The translations under genes and the position numbers were made by a program. Of a stretch of DNA of 64,000 nucleotides, positions 35,501 to 45,139 are shown in pieces. The notes below the pieces were generated by a model that saw only the letters and a list, made by a program, of their open reading frames with translations, did no database searches and was not told where the DNA came from. The number at the start of each line of letters is the position of its first letter. Positions within the stretch are counted from its first letter, which is position 1. Source of the DNA: a virus. Location of the stretch: the IMG/VR virus record IMGVR_UViG_3300008267_000030, positions 1 to 64,000 of that record; one strand, written 5' to 3'.

Positions 35501-38500
35501 GTAAGCGTGTTCAGGTTTATCTTTCCTGTCCAACGCATCATCCGTTTAACGAATGGAGTACCAGAAATTGCGGCCTTGTCTCTGGCCTGGGACATTAGTC
35601 CAGTGATTTCCGGAATCAACAAGTCTGCGGTTTCGCTTTGCTGTGCTGGTGCTGCTGGTGCTGCTGCCTGGTTCTGCGCCTCCTGTTCTGCCTGCTCTAT
35701 AAGCATTTGCTCGTAATCATCTACGCTTGTGCCTGCCGGTAGCGCTCCGGAGTCAATCATGCGGTCAACTCTGGCCTGCATCATCGCTCTGCGACGAATC
35801 TTTGTCTGCTGGTCAATGTATGCCCCCTGGTCAACAAGCATTTCCACAAGCCTTTGAATGCTTACGGCCTTGTAGTTTTTACCGGCCATCTGCTGAATGA
35901 AAGCATACAGCATACTGGACAATATGTCCATCTTGTCCGGATCGACCTTGTGAGCCTCGATTGTTCTCAGCAATGGCTTTAACCTTGCTTTCATCTCCGC
36001 TCCAGCGTAAGACTTGTCAAGTTCAGTTTTGGCCTTGTCAACCAGACTCTGCAGTGCTTTGATTTTTTCTGCAGACTGAATCATACCAACCGCATACTCG
36101 ATGAAGTTAAGCATGGCTTTGTCCGTGTTTGAGTTCGGGAACCTGGCCAAAATCTTCTCAATCAAGTTAGGGTTCAGCGGGACTTTAGCGCCACCCAGGA
36201 TTGTCTTCATCAGATTGATGGCCTGCTTGCGGGCCTGCTTCATGCCTTCTTTAGCAATCAGCGCCGACATTTTCTCAAATGCCTTGTCTGTGGCCTTGGT
36301 AATTTCGGCAACCAGTTCTGAGTTTTCTGTTACTACCTCAACGGCTACATCAACTGGGTTGACAGGCTGAATGAGTTTAGATACCCGCTTAACCATGTCT
36401 TCTACCTGAGACGGCTTGAACTTGGTCGGGTCGGACATATAGTTGCGCACATACTGCTCTGCAGCAGCAAGCGCATCCTGCATTGTCTTCTTGGTAAAGT
36501 TGTTTGCCGCCTTAGCCGCCATGATAACAGCCTTTGCCGCTCTGAGCGCACCGATCGAAATAGCCCTTGCCACCTGCGGCGGAATAGGTACGATACTGCT
36601 GTACGCTACGCTGCCTGGAGGCAGGTTCTTTTCACGCTCAATGAGTTGTTCAATCTTTGTAATTAAGCGGTCGAACAGGCTTTGCGGAATTTGCGTAGTC
36701 TCAGCACTTTGCTCATACATTGCCTGCTCAGCACTTTGCTGAAACTTTGCCGCATCCGAACCCTTCTCAAACAAAAATCCTCTGGCAGTGCTTGAATAAA
36801 ACCCATTGTTTGCACTTGCAATCCTGCGCAAGGTTGTAAAGTCGGCATCAGACAAACTGCGGTATCTGGCCATAACCATCTTCTTGCCGTTATCGGTTCT
36901 TGTGTACTCGTCAAGACCAACAATGACTGGGTTGTATTCTTTTTTAGCCGCATCCGCAGTTGCCTGAATAGAGGATGCAGAGGACGCAACTTCTTGTCCT
37001 TGCTGGCGCATTCGCTCGTTAATTTCAGCAACAACTTCTGGAGGCATTTTGTCCCCAGGAATGGTTAACATAAATTTACTTCCGGCCAATACTTTAAGCG
37101 CCTGCTTAGCGTTTTCTCCATTAAATCTGGCCTGCATATTTCTACCGTAAGACCTAAATTCGCCAGAATCGCTTAGTGAAAGCAGTTCTTCATCATTAAA
37201 ATATTTGCCTCCTAATTTTGTTGATTTTGGAACCAGTATTAAAATGCTATCCCTTGTGTTATATTCAATTGTAACTTCTCCGTTAGTTGATGTTACATCC
37301 CGCCTTGTATTCATCACTTGGTCATACGCATTTGTTATTGGCGTTTGACCCGCAAGTTCTTCAAGTTTTAATTGGCCTGGTCGATACAGTATCCCTTTTC
37401 GACTTTTGCCATCCTTAGTTGTATAAGAAACCAGATTGCCTTTCATTTGGCCATATCCCATCAGGATATTCCCCGACATGATAAACCTAATCTCCCTGTC
37501 CTTTAGTTTTTTCGTCTCCTTATCCCATTTATCAAAAAACGAATCCAGATTTTCTTGTTCAACATTATTGCTTCTTACAACTATCTGTTGAAGAATCAAT
37601 GATTTAGACAATGGAATTTTAATTTGGCTTCTACCATCCCTAATTGCAATTACAAACGTGATGTTTGATGGAGCAAATGGATTCTTGGTTTTTTTACCAA
37701 ACTCAATATTCATAACCACGCCCACAGAAGAAAGCGGAGAAGAATCTCTTTCTGAAATCATCATAGGCACTTTTACAATTTTGCCTATTTTTAAAGCATT
37801 CAGATACTGCTTTACAAGGATTTTTTGGTCGTTGATTCTTTTCAAAGATTTCTCCATTCTTTGCGCATAAGCATCTCTGATTGCATCTTCTGCTTGTTGC
37901 TTTGCCCTCTCTCTTTGCGCTTCTGCTTCACTTGCTAAAGGGAAATCTTTGTCAAAATTCTCATTAGCCGTAATCTGTTCTTTAGCAACTACTATTTCTT
38001 TTTCCATAAGGCCGGTTATTCGCTCCCGCTCCTCATTTGTAAGATTTTCATAGTATGAATTGACTTCATCAATTTTATCCGCCATGTATTTGGTCGGCGC
38101 TACTCCTTCGGTAGCCTTTTCCATATTTTTTCTAACCTGCTCTGCAGGCATTGGCTTTCTCAGAACATTAGCCTCAACAACTTCAATTACGGCATCTTCT
38201 CCAAATGGGCTACCGGTATGCTGGCCCTCAAAAAATACTTGTCGATACAGTGTCTCTGCTTGTAGTGGAACGCTAACAACTTTTAGGTCGTTTTCGTCCA
38301 TGCTATTCAAATAGTTTATTAGCGCTTCATACCTTGCGCTAATCTCCGTATAAAAAGCCTCTTGCTCTTTAGTGTATAGCAAGGCAACTCTTTTAAGAAC
38401 CTCTGTGGCCGCATTGTCTTGAACAGTAACTTTTGACAAATCCTCCTGCTCCCCAATTTTTAATGGGTCGTTAAGCAGCATATTTATCTCAGGGTTTTCA

Positions 38501-41500
38501 ACAAGATACTCGGTTACTATTTGGTCTCCGTATTTATTGATAATGTCCGCAACCTGTATATCGACGCTGCTGGATTCCTGTTGAGCCGTAGTGTTTGCAA
38601 GCAGCGATGCCACTTTCTTTTTCAGCATGATCTGAAACCTTCCCTCGGCAGGGATGGAACTGAGCATGATGTTGTAAGCGCCTCGAACAACCTGACCTGT
38701 TCTGTCAATACGGCCAAGCATTTGAATGAAAGTGTTTACGTCAAACGGAGGCTGCGCAATAATCATTATGCGCTGCCTTTTATCTTTGACCTTTTCATCT
38801 TCGCTTGCGTGCATAGACAGGCCGGTTGCTGCAGATGCGTTAATTAACAGAACATCAATATTGCCGTTATTAAATTCGGCAACCATTTTCTTTTTATCGG
38901 GCTTTGCCCTTTTGCTTAAAATGGCTCCTTGATTTGGCAGTATCTGAATGACTGTTTCTCTACCAGTAAGTTCAGCAACTTTGTACCCAGCCTTTTCAAT
39001 TTTTGTTTTAATTACATCAATCGGACTAATAGTAATCCCAGATACGGCCTGCTGTATTTCTGCTCTTAATCGATAGTAAGCCGCCGTACCCTCCGATCCA
39101 AGTTGCTCCGGCGAAAGCGTTTTTGTTTTTTTCTTTCCAGCAGCATCGTCTTCGGTGTATTCAAGGGTTTTGTCAAGACCTCTAATAAGCGTTAGTGAAA
39201 AATCAATATTTGGAATTACCTCCTGCATGGCAAAACCCATGTCATCAAGAAATGATTCCATTGTGTTTTGAAACCCAATTACTGGCTTCCTATTGTTTTT
39301 TAACTCATTTATTGCTTCTTCGGCAACTTGCTCTGCTTTAATGCTAAAAATCAATTGCTGCATTACATTGAAAAGTTTGCTGGCAAAAGGCGTGTTCTTT
39401 ACGCCCATGTCGCTGCTTTTCTTTTTTTCATCAACCCTAACTCCCTCTGTCAACTTATCCTCTCTTATACTTTTTATCGCTGGGGAAACGTAGGACCTTT
39501 GAAATGCTATAATTAACCTAACCAATCTTATAACTTGGTCGGCCTGCTGTTTTTGAGTTTGGGCTACCTCTTCACTTTCTGGATATGTATAATTCATTTC
39601 CACACCCTGAAAATCTCTTTCTCGGCGCACCATTTGCCCGGCTTGTGCTAATTGAGCAGAAATAATTTCCTGCAACGCCACGCCTCCGGTTGTAATTGCC
39701 TCAATCAATTTTTCATTGCTTAGCCCAGTGTCCCTAATAGATGTTTTTAGGGCATATATTGGCATATTCTCCGGGGTTTTGGCCCATGTTGCCGATAAGA
39801 AAAGTGTTCCTTGAGAGTTTTGAACTAACCCTCCAATGTACTCACCAGTTTGAGAAGTGCCAGACGCATTGTGAGATTCATCCATTATTAAGATGTTTCC
39901 TGGAGCAAGCAAATTGAGAAGCGACCTTTTGTCTGGGAACCTGTCGCTATTTACCTGAGAATAGGTTACCATTACATAGTTGAACTGTTTTGGCAATTCT
40001 CCTTTCTGCCTTAAATATTCCAGCGCCTTAGTAAACTCTGGCTTAGACTGATGTTTGTAAATTAACTTTTGTTCGTCCGTGGCTAAATCAGTTTCTGTAA
40101 CATTTGACTTAGTATCGGTATTAACTATAAATGGCACAAGCGCCTCGGCTCCAATACCTTTAAGGTCTCGGTACATATCAGAGAACAGCGCTCCATCTTG
40201 CGTGATAAATATTGGCGTCTTACCCTGCTTTACTCCATATCGGATCATGGCCGCTGCTATACGCCCCTTTCCCACGCCGGTCATATCGCCCACAATTAGG
40301 CTGTTGCCGGTTTTGATTTGAGCGATAGCCATAGCAACCGCATCAACCTGCTCTGCATACAAGCCCTTGTGCAGTTCTCCTATGTTTTTATATCCAAGTT
40401 CCCTGGCCACAAACTCGTCAATATCTCCGTACTGCTCCTGAATTTGATTTAGCACTCGCCTGGTTTCCGCAGCCATTGCAGTTGGCTGATAAGTACCCAC
40501 TGACTTGCCCTTAGACATTGGCTTGTAAAGAACCTTTTCAGCCTCAATGTCAATGTCGGTTTCGTCGAGTTCTTGAGTTTCGCCGGTTTTGGTTTCGCCG
40601 GTAAAATCCTCGCCAATCCCGGTGCGGTCTCCTTCTTCCAGTTCTGCTTCTTCCTTTTCCTTTTTTGTAGTAGTAGTGCCAGCGCCTCTGCCAGCACCCC
40701 TGCCGCCTCCTACACCACCAGCACCCTTGCCGGTCCCGGTTTGACCTTGTTTTCCGCTGTCAACTATTCCCTGATCCAGTTTAGACTGCAACAAAACGTC
40801 TTTAGCGTTCTGAACCCGAGCCATCAACGTATTGTAATCCGTTACCGGAGCAATCATTTCATCTGATACCTGACTACGAATAGGCGCAATTCCTCCAGGA
40901 GTTTGCTTCCTTCCGTTTATGAGAATGAGCCTGGTCGGATATGTTGTTCCCTGCTTGTAGTACAGTTTGCCATCGACGTTGATTACGTCAAGTACGTTAT
41001 AATAATGGTATAGGTAGTTTAGTAACTTTCTGTATTTAGTACTTTCGATTAAGCCATCGTCAGCATAACTATTATGTTCGCCAACAATAATTGCAGCCAC
41101 CCCATTGTTGGTCATGCTATCGAGAGCGTTTGCGACCATAATCGGATCAAGGCCGGTTAGATTGTATTTGGTTTCGGTTCCAAATACCCGCAATCCTTTA
41201 GAGCCGAAAGGGGGATTCATTACAACGGCATCGTATGTGCCGTCAAAAGGCAGTAGCGCATCCTGATTGGTTACCTCGGCAAATCCCTGGCTTTGAAGAT
41301 TGGAAAGTCTTTCCTGGTCAATTTCGTTGGCAACAACCCTTGCCGGGTCCATTGCAATTGTAAGCGCTCCATTTCCTGCGCTTGGCTCCAGCGTAAGTGT
41401 TGGGTTCTTTGCGGCAGCAAAGGAAGAAGCAATGAATGCGTATGGCAGCGGAGTTGAGTACTGTTGTAATTTAACCCGTGTACTATCTTTCTGCGCAAGT

Positions 41501-44500
41501 GTCGGCTGATAGTTATAGATGTTTTCAATAGCGTTCAGTTTCTCTGCATCGCTCATGGTGGTCTGGGCAATGTCCCGGGCCATTTTGACAACGATGCTTT
41601 CTACACGCTCCTGAATATCCGTATCGCTTATCCCGGGCAATAGTTTGCGCATGGCAACTATATTCAGCGGAGTCTTGTTCTTAATCGACTCCCGGATAGC
41701 GTTCTCAAACGGGTCTTCCTCAACAACCTCATCTGCTGGAGCAAAAATGTCTGTCAGAAGAGTGCCACGGATGTCTCTTGCGGTGTCCATCTGATCGAAC
41801 ACGTCCTCCTCAGCGTCCGATGCGTAGGCCAGGTAGGCTTTTTTCATCGCCTGAAACAGTTCGTCGGAGACGTCTCCAAGTTGCTGCTGTACCTGAATGA
41901 TGATGTCAGCAAACTTGTAAATGCCGACCTTAATCATAATGCCCACAACCTTAACGGCCTTCTCCAGAACCTCAGTCCTGATACCGTTCATTGTTGCCGG
42001 GCCTTGCTTTTTCATTTCGCCAAGCAGGTCCTTAAAGGCATCTTTAAGTTCATCCATACTGCCCTTCAACTTCTCTGCATTCTTAGCAGCAGCGTCGGCA
42101 AGTTTGGTGTCCTTAATTGTCTGAGTTCTTGACTTTTTGCCAGTCGTAGTTGTTACGGGCGGTCTTTCGACTTTTTCGTCTGGCTTGCTTCTCAAATCAA
42201 AATACATCTGGCCATTAGGTTTGGCTGGATTGTTATCCACAAACCCAAGGCTTTTGTAATATTGATATAGTTTGCTATCTACGCCAGTAAAGCCCATTCC
42301 CATATCCGCTCTGAGCGTAAGAATGTCTGCGCCAAGTTCCTTGGCTTTTCGCTTCATAGCCTCGATTACGGTCTTGCCATCGCCTTTGCCCTTCCCTTCT
42401 GCCCTACCAGCGTTTTCTATATTATTAAGATACGCTTCGTTTTTAGCCCAATCCGGCAGTTTTTGGTCTCCCTCTTCTTCAACAGTACTTACAATACCAC
42501 CGTCAAAATTCAGGACGCCAGTAACGTCATTTAAGGCAAACGTGTATTCATTGCCTTCCTGAGTAATTTTTATTTCGCCCGGCTTTGTAGCAGATAGTTT
42601 ATTCTTCTCCCTTTCATATACTGCATTTATGGCCTCAATTCTCGGGGCATCTACTTCTAATTCTCTATCATATTTGTCTGCTCTTTCGGTTTCGGATATT
42701 GATTGCCCTGCTATAGAAACGTATCTATGCATTATTGGGATAACCCTTTCTAATTCGGGGATTGTGTAGCCATAATAATTATAAATTTCAATGGCCTTTT
42801 TGTAAGCCCCATAAATCATGTCCCTTATTTCTTCGGGAACTTTATAAAAATTTTCTCTGGCTTTATCCTTGTTAGAAAATTCGGATAGACTTATACGTTT
42901 AAACCATTCTTTACCTGTCTCTATACTTTCAATTAAGTCAGAAGGATATGGAAGTCCGGCCTTTCTGGCCTCTTCTTTTATTTTTTCAACTCTGTATTGA
43001 TCTACTATTTCATTTGCTCTTTCGGCAGGCATTTTTTCAATTTTGAATCTTATGCCTTGCTTGTTGTTAGCAAACAATCGAATCATTTCAGCCGCTTTAT
43101 TGATACCTTCTTTTTCGGCACTATCGGCAATCGCAAGCAAAACCTTGCGTTCTTCTTCCGTGTGGACAAACGGTCGCTTTTCTTTTTCGGCTTGCTCCTG
43201 TTCTTTTCTTTGATTGCTGTAATCGGTATAAACTTGGCTTTGATTTGCTAAAGTAACTTTGCCTGCAGCCCCAAATTGTTTTAAATTTTCATTTTTGTAT
43301 ATTTTATCATACAATATACTTGCGGCTTTTTGCAGTTTATCACTATTTAAAATTTCCTCTATTGCGTCTTTTGCAGAGAAAGAAATTTCAATGGTTAATT
43401 TTAAGCCAGACGCTAATTCATATATTTCATACTGTAAGCCATCTTTTACAAGTATTAAATCAATTTGGTCATAAATTGGATTGCCTGTTTTTATTCTTTC
43501 GCCAACTAACTCTTTGCCGTTATTGGTATTAAAAGTAATTTGCTTTTCAGGCTTTTGTCCTCCAAACAAATCTCCCTGCCTGGTCTCCATGCCCATCTCA
43601 CGCTGATATGCAGCCAGCGCCTTGTCGGCTACTGCCTGGGCCATGTCAACGGCGGTTTTTAGCCTGTCAAGTTTGTCTTTCAGCGCTTGCGGGCTTTCGT
43701 TCTGAACAAAGCCTAATGGATTGCTGCCAAATAATTCCTGCTGCGATCCACGGGCCTGCTTCTTTACTTCGTTCTCGTATGCCTCTTTTGCGTTGGACAA
43801 ACCAAGCATAGCCAATTCCAGATTGGCCAGGGCCTGCTTTTGTTCCGGGGTTAGGTTTCTTGTGAACTCACGCTCAGCAAACTCATTGTCCCAGGCGGAG
43901 CGCATTTTTTCGTACTCTTCATCGGACAGCGGTTTGCCAAACATCTTTTCAGACTCTTCAGCATCCTCCTGCTCCCGCTTAATGTACTCTTCCGCAATCT
44001 GCCTCTCCAGTTCTTGAAACTCTTCTTCAGACAATGCCTTGCGACCGGTCTCTTCCTGTTCCGCCTCTTCTTGAGTCTCTTCTTGCTGCATCATGTATTT
44101 GACGTACTCGTCTTCGTACTTGCTTGCATCATACTCGCCTGCGATTTCAAGAATCCTGCGGGCCATTTCAGCGAAATTTCTATAGTCTTGGATAGCGGTC
44201 TCAATAGCACTTGCAGCCTCCTGATAATCATAATCATTTGGAACAGCATCTGGGTTGCCGCTATTTTCAGCCATGTAAGTCATAACCAACTCAGCCATAA
44301 CATCTACTGTTTTTGGCCCAGTTTTTCTTATCATGAACTTCCTTGCCTTTACCTCACCCTCTATCTGCTTCTTATCATATTCAGCAAATCCGGTATTTTT
44401 ACCGTACATACTGAACAACAATTCCTTGGTTATACCCTTTGACATTAAGACCTGCAGAGCCGAAACTTCGTAGTTGTTCGGCATATCTACCAATGCAGCC

Positions 44501-44646
44501 TTTTTCATCAGACCCGGCTCACGCTCAACGGCGCCTCTCTTTTCCTCCCAAAACTTTGGGTTTTCGTAAAGGAACTGGCGGAACTCGTCGTAGTTGTACC
44601 GCTTACCTGTTTTCAGGTCGATGAATACGCAGGGCTTTAAAGACAT
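32566..44646 (-). CDS. Giant polyvalent protein: GNAT-like + N6-adenine methyltransferase + helicase
   Basis: This 4,026-residue protein has recognisable domains in order. A GNAT-like acetyltransferase segment lies near residues 745-810 (LRADMGMGFTG, YYKSLGF). A class I methyltransferase follows, with LEPSAGNGAL near 1,086 and MNPPFGSKG near 1,144 (N6-adenine type). A superfamily 2 helicase of the Strawberry-notch type follows: Walker A GDMTGVGKGR near 1,453, MDESHNAS near 1,586, QMLGRIDRTGQV near 1,974. After about 1,400 mostly helical residues, a hydrophobic segment (AIAIALWALGIDF) lies near 3,684. The methyltransferase-helicase pair is like phage P1 DarB, an antirestriction protein injected with DNA. 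Flanking virion genes suggest packaging in the particle. Confidence 0.9.
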   Translation of the reverse strand: MSLKPCVFIDLKTGKRYNYDEFRQFLYENPKFWEEKRGAVEREPGLMKKAALVDMPNNYEVSALQVLMSKGITKELLFSMYGKNTGFAEYDKKQIEGEVKARKFMIRKTGPKTVDVMAELVMTYMAENSGNPDAVPNDYDYQEAASAIETAIQDYRNFAEMARRILEIAGEYDASKYEDEYVKYMMQQEETQEEAEQEETGRKALSEEEFQELERQIAEEYIKREQEDAEESEKMFGKPLSDEEYEKMRSAWDNEFAEREFTRNLTPEQKQALANLELAMLGLSNAKEAYENEVKKQARGSQQELFGSNPLGFVQNESPQALKDKLDRLKTAVDMAQAVADKALAAYQREMGMETRQGDLFGGQKPEKQITFNTNNGKELVGERIKTGNPIYDQIDLILVKDGLQYEIYELASGLKLTIEISFSAKDAIEEILNSDKLQKAASILYDKIYKNENLKQFGAAGKVTLANQSQVYTDYSNQRKEQEQAEKEKRPFVHTEEERKVLLAIADSAEKEGINKAAEMIRLFANNKQGIRFKIEKMPAERANEIVDQYRVEKIKEEARKAGLPYPSDLIESIETGKEWFKRISLSEFSNKDKARENFYKVPEEIRDMIYGAYKKAIEIYNYYGYTIPELERVIPIMHRYVSIAGQSISETERADKYDRELEVDAPRIEAINAVYEREKNKLSATKPGEIKITQEGNEYTFALNDVTGVLNFDGGIVSTVEEEGDQKLPDWAKNEAYLNNIENAGRAEGKGKGDGKTVIEAMKRKAKELGADILTLRADMGMGFTGVDSKLYQYYKSLGFVDNNPAKPNGQMYFDLRSKPDEKVERPPVTTTTGKKSRTQTIKDTKLADAAAKNAEKLKGSMDELKDAFKDLLGEMKKQGPATMNGIRTEVLEKAVKVVGIMIKVGIYKFADIIIQVQQQLGDVSDELFQAMKKAYLAYASDAEEDVFDQMDTARDIRGTLLTDIFAPADEVVEEDPFENAIRESIKNKTPLNIVAMRKLLPGISDTDIQERVESIVVKMARDIAQTTMSDAEKLNAIENIYNYQPTLAQKDSTRVKLQQYSTPLPYAFIASSFAAAKNPTLTLEPSAGNGALTIAMDPARVVANEIDQERLSNLQSQGFAEVTNQDALLPFDGTYDAVVMNPPFGSKGLRVFGTETKYNLTGLDPIMVANALDSMTNNGVAAIIVGEHNSYADDGLIESTKYRKLLNYLYHYYNVLDVINVDGKLYYKQGTTYPTRLILINGRKQTPGGIAPIRSQVSDEMIAPVTDYNTLMARVQNAKDVLLQSKLDQGIVDSGKQGQTGTGKGAGGVGGGRGAGRGAGTTTTKKEKEEAELEEGDRTGIGEDFTGETKTGETQELDETDIDIEAEKVLYKPMSKGKSVGTYQPTAMAAETRRVLNQIQEQYGDIDEFVARELGYKNIGELHKGLYAEQVDAVAMAIAQIKTGNSLIVGDMTGVGKGRIAAAMIRYGVKQGKTPIFITQDGALFSDMYRDLKGIGAEALVPFIVNTDTKSNVTETDLATDEQKLIYKHQSKPEFTKALEYLRQKGELPKQFNYVMVTYSQVNSDRFPDKRSLLNLLAPGNILIMDESHNASGTSQTGEYIGGLVQNSQGTLFLSATWAKTPENMPIYALKTSIRDTGLSNEKLIEAITTGGVALQEIISAQLAQAGQMVRRERDFQGVEMNYTYPESEEVAQTQKQQADQVIRLVRLIIAFQRSYVSPAIKSIREDKLTEGVRVDEKKKSSDMGVKNTPFASKLFNVMQQLIFSIKAEQVAEEAINELKNNRKPVIGFQNTMESFLDDMGFAMQEVIPNIDFSLTLIRGLDKTLEYTEDDAAGKKKTKTLSPEQLGSEGTAAYYRLRAEIQQAVSGITISPIDVIKTKIEKAGYKVAELTGRETVIQILPNQGAILSKRAKPDKKKMVAEFNNGNIDVLLINASAATGLSMHASEDEKVKDKRQRIMIIAQPPFDVNTFIQMLGRIDRTGQVVRGAYNIMLSSIPAEGRFQIMLKKKVASLLANTTAQQESSSVDIQVADIINKYGDQIVTEYLVENPEINMLLNDPLKIGEQEDLSKVTVQDNAATEVLKRVALLYTKEQEAFYTEISARYEALINYLNSMDENDLKVVSVPLQAETLYRQVFFEGQHTGSPFGEDAVIEVVEANVLRKPMPAEQVRKNMEKATEGVAPTKYMADKIDEVNSYYENLTNEERERITGLMEKEIVVAKEQITANENFDKDFPLASEAEAQRERAKQQAEDAIRDAYAQRMEKSLKRINDQKILVKQYLNALKIGKIVKVPMMISERDSSPLSSVGVVMNIEFGKKTKNPFAPSNITFVIAIRDGRSQIKIPLSKSLILQQIVVRSNNVEQENLDSFFDKWDKETKKLKDREIRFIMSGNILMGYGQMKGNLVSYTTKDGKSRKGILYRPGQLKLEELAGQTPITNAYDQVMNTRRDVTSTNGEVTIEYNTRDSILILVPKSTKLGGKYFNDEELLSLSDSGEFRSYGRNMQARFNGENAKQALKVLAGSKFMLTIPGDKMPPEVVAEINERMRQQGQEVASSASSIQATADAAKKEYNPVIVGLDEYTRTDNGKKMVMARYRSLSDADFTTLRRIASANNGFYSSTARGFLFEKGSDAAKFQQSAEQAMYEQSAETTQIPQSLFDRLITKIEQLIEREKNLPPGSVAYSSIVPIPPQVARAISIGALRAAKAVIMAAKAANNFTKKTMQDALAAAEQYVRNYMSDPTKFKPSQVEDMVKRVSKLIQPVNPVDVAVEVVTENSELVAEITKATDKAFEKMSALIAKEGMKQARKQAINLMKTILGGAKVPLNPNLIEKILARFPNSNTDKAMLNFIEYAVGMIQSAEKIKALQSLVDKAKTELDKSYAGAEMKARLKPLLRTIEAHKVDPDKMDILSSMLYAFIQQMAGKNYKAVSIQRLVEMLVDQGAYIDQQTKIRRRAMMQARVDRMIDSGALPAGTSVDDYEQMLIEQAEQEAQNQAAAPAAPAQQSETADLLIPEITGLMSQARDKAAISGTPFVKRMMRWTGKINLNTLTDNELKRLHNILNDYIELDDLSDLGVYAARGEAQERLSRLNTLVNKFRQYKGDVTKFSLNNLLENVSSSEEAKDTLRAELYQREEVLFGDVKKRTDDNLQALETHIIENDMDERAVRATEVFNILAQAGSQNSTWQAWREAMMINWNKYLNKKMEEQRLMSSGYTNIFEKDILAEEIRIAEQTLNILENDFDPDQHQTLATTIDRSQAELAQMVRNFYAEISEEFRQNTAAFFSKLFDPTENPMYVSLNVIDRLGKGGIDESSNPTLTDTVFEEARIDRRESRTAIERTTFTNNAVVYGTDLLANFRKRYYQTLYQAKMTEELFVMDRMIKSEQFRNLFDPQYSDRTTKVILAFMEGVVDGQRYFGYIGVSDQPMIKKLVNGNIGAVLVDLGQYAKQSIGALQIKARVSFKLTGWALKTAILPTEAQKRWLDSTTTLRERTYQSESLVSKQYAELNKFAGKTWAKKLLVKIGDAIKNTRNFMAKYTIEKADRFVSAAALFAGYANSLNKQGLIQDPSEINWDEEIKNPNYNALAAAENLSDEINVPSNQTTKAEVLRSEKKSINDFTRKEINWMLAQFDLNAYNNFRNNWRTIMDMSGTVDAKERWSAGAKVFGILANTQTYAAVKIGMDILYQQVAIAIALWALGIDFEDEDEEERKRRQNRSLATSALLGVFNLFVGKYGNIAKIIPKVAFALGFAAFYKDKEQTEENKGTLKDPNTDLFYDPTGVPVVDLAVRQMEQIGKNIKKEDDGYELARTAGMLASFVTGFATIERITAKTTKEMSESPKRKDAKLAEKTDLLGEKKFDERKTKLFKYLKEGHEDYAQTIFEKMVGPVVSENYNENYNKTFQAIMDHLQTDRVRSQMKGSDYFGALAYGLGFAGKEINVTLPEGITGNIDVLMGRGYLNEGDIRRIVQRYENQYQEDMKMIETLKEVNPILGNALEKFFKPEGPGEGSLPQSYSIMRRMKKKGSLAYDIPE

Positions 44647-44647
44647 A

Positions 44648-45139
44648 TTACTTGTTTCCTAATTCTTGGTCAAACAAAAGGGCTGCTGCAGAATTGCCAT
44701 TTACAATGTTGTACCTGGCTAAAAGGTCTCCATACTCTCCAACTGCAAGTCGTTGTATATTAACCATTTCGTGCAGAAAAACTTGAAGCGACGCATCTTT
44801 TGTGTTCATGTATGCGTCCTCGTAAAAATCGTATAAATTTTTCTCTAATTCATACGCTTCTTCCAATACTTCTCCAAGTTCTTCACATTCCACCGTTACC
44901 GAATCAATTACCGGAGAATCGATGATGTCGTTCTGGTCGTTTACAAAGTCCCGAATCTTGTAATAATGCTCGATTTCATCTGCTGATTCTTTCTCAAAAA
45001 ACTTCTGCGCACCAAAATATCCCAGGCTCTGGCTCTTTGCTGCGGCGCTTTTGTAAAAATGGCTTGCGTACAATTCGTGTTCTGCAGCCTTGTTCATTGT
45101 CTTCTTCCCCTGGGAAGAAAGGATTGATTTTATTTTCAT
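44648..45139 (-). CDS. Ferritin-like diiron protein
   Basis: The product has 163 residues and a four-helix ferritin pattern. Helix A carries EHELYASHFY, matching the family block with Glu-Leu-x-Ala-Ser. Helix B has ESADEIEHYYK, giving the Glu and the E-x-x-H pair. Helix C has YELEKNLYDFYEDA (third Glu). Helix D has FLHEMVNIQRLA, keeping the Gln; an extra Glu found in FtnA-type proteins is replaced by Ala. Ferritins oxidise Fe(II) and store iron in a cage. It starts in an ATGA overlap with the 1,740-residue gene and ends one base before the polyvalent gene, so it is co-expressed with virion genes. Confidence 0.85.
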   Translation of the reverse strand: MKIKSILSSQGKKTMNKAAEHELYASHFYKSAAAKSQSLGYFGAQKFFEKESADEIEHYYKIRDFVNDQNDIIDSPVIDSVTVECEELGEVLEEAYELEKNLYDFYEDAYMNTKDASLQVFLHEMVNIQRLAVGEYGDLLARYNIVNGNSAAALLFDQELGNK

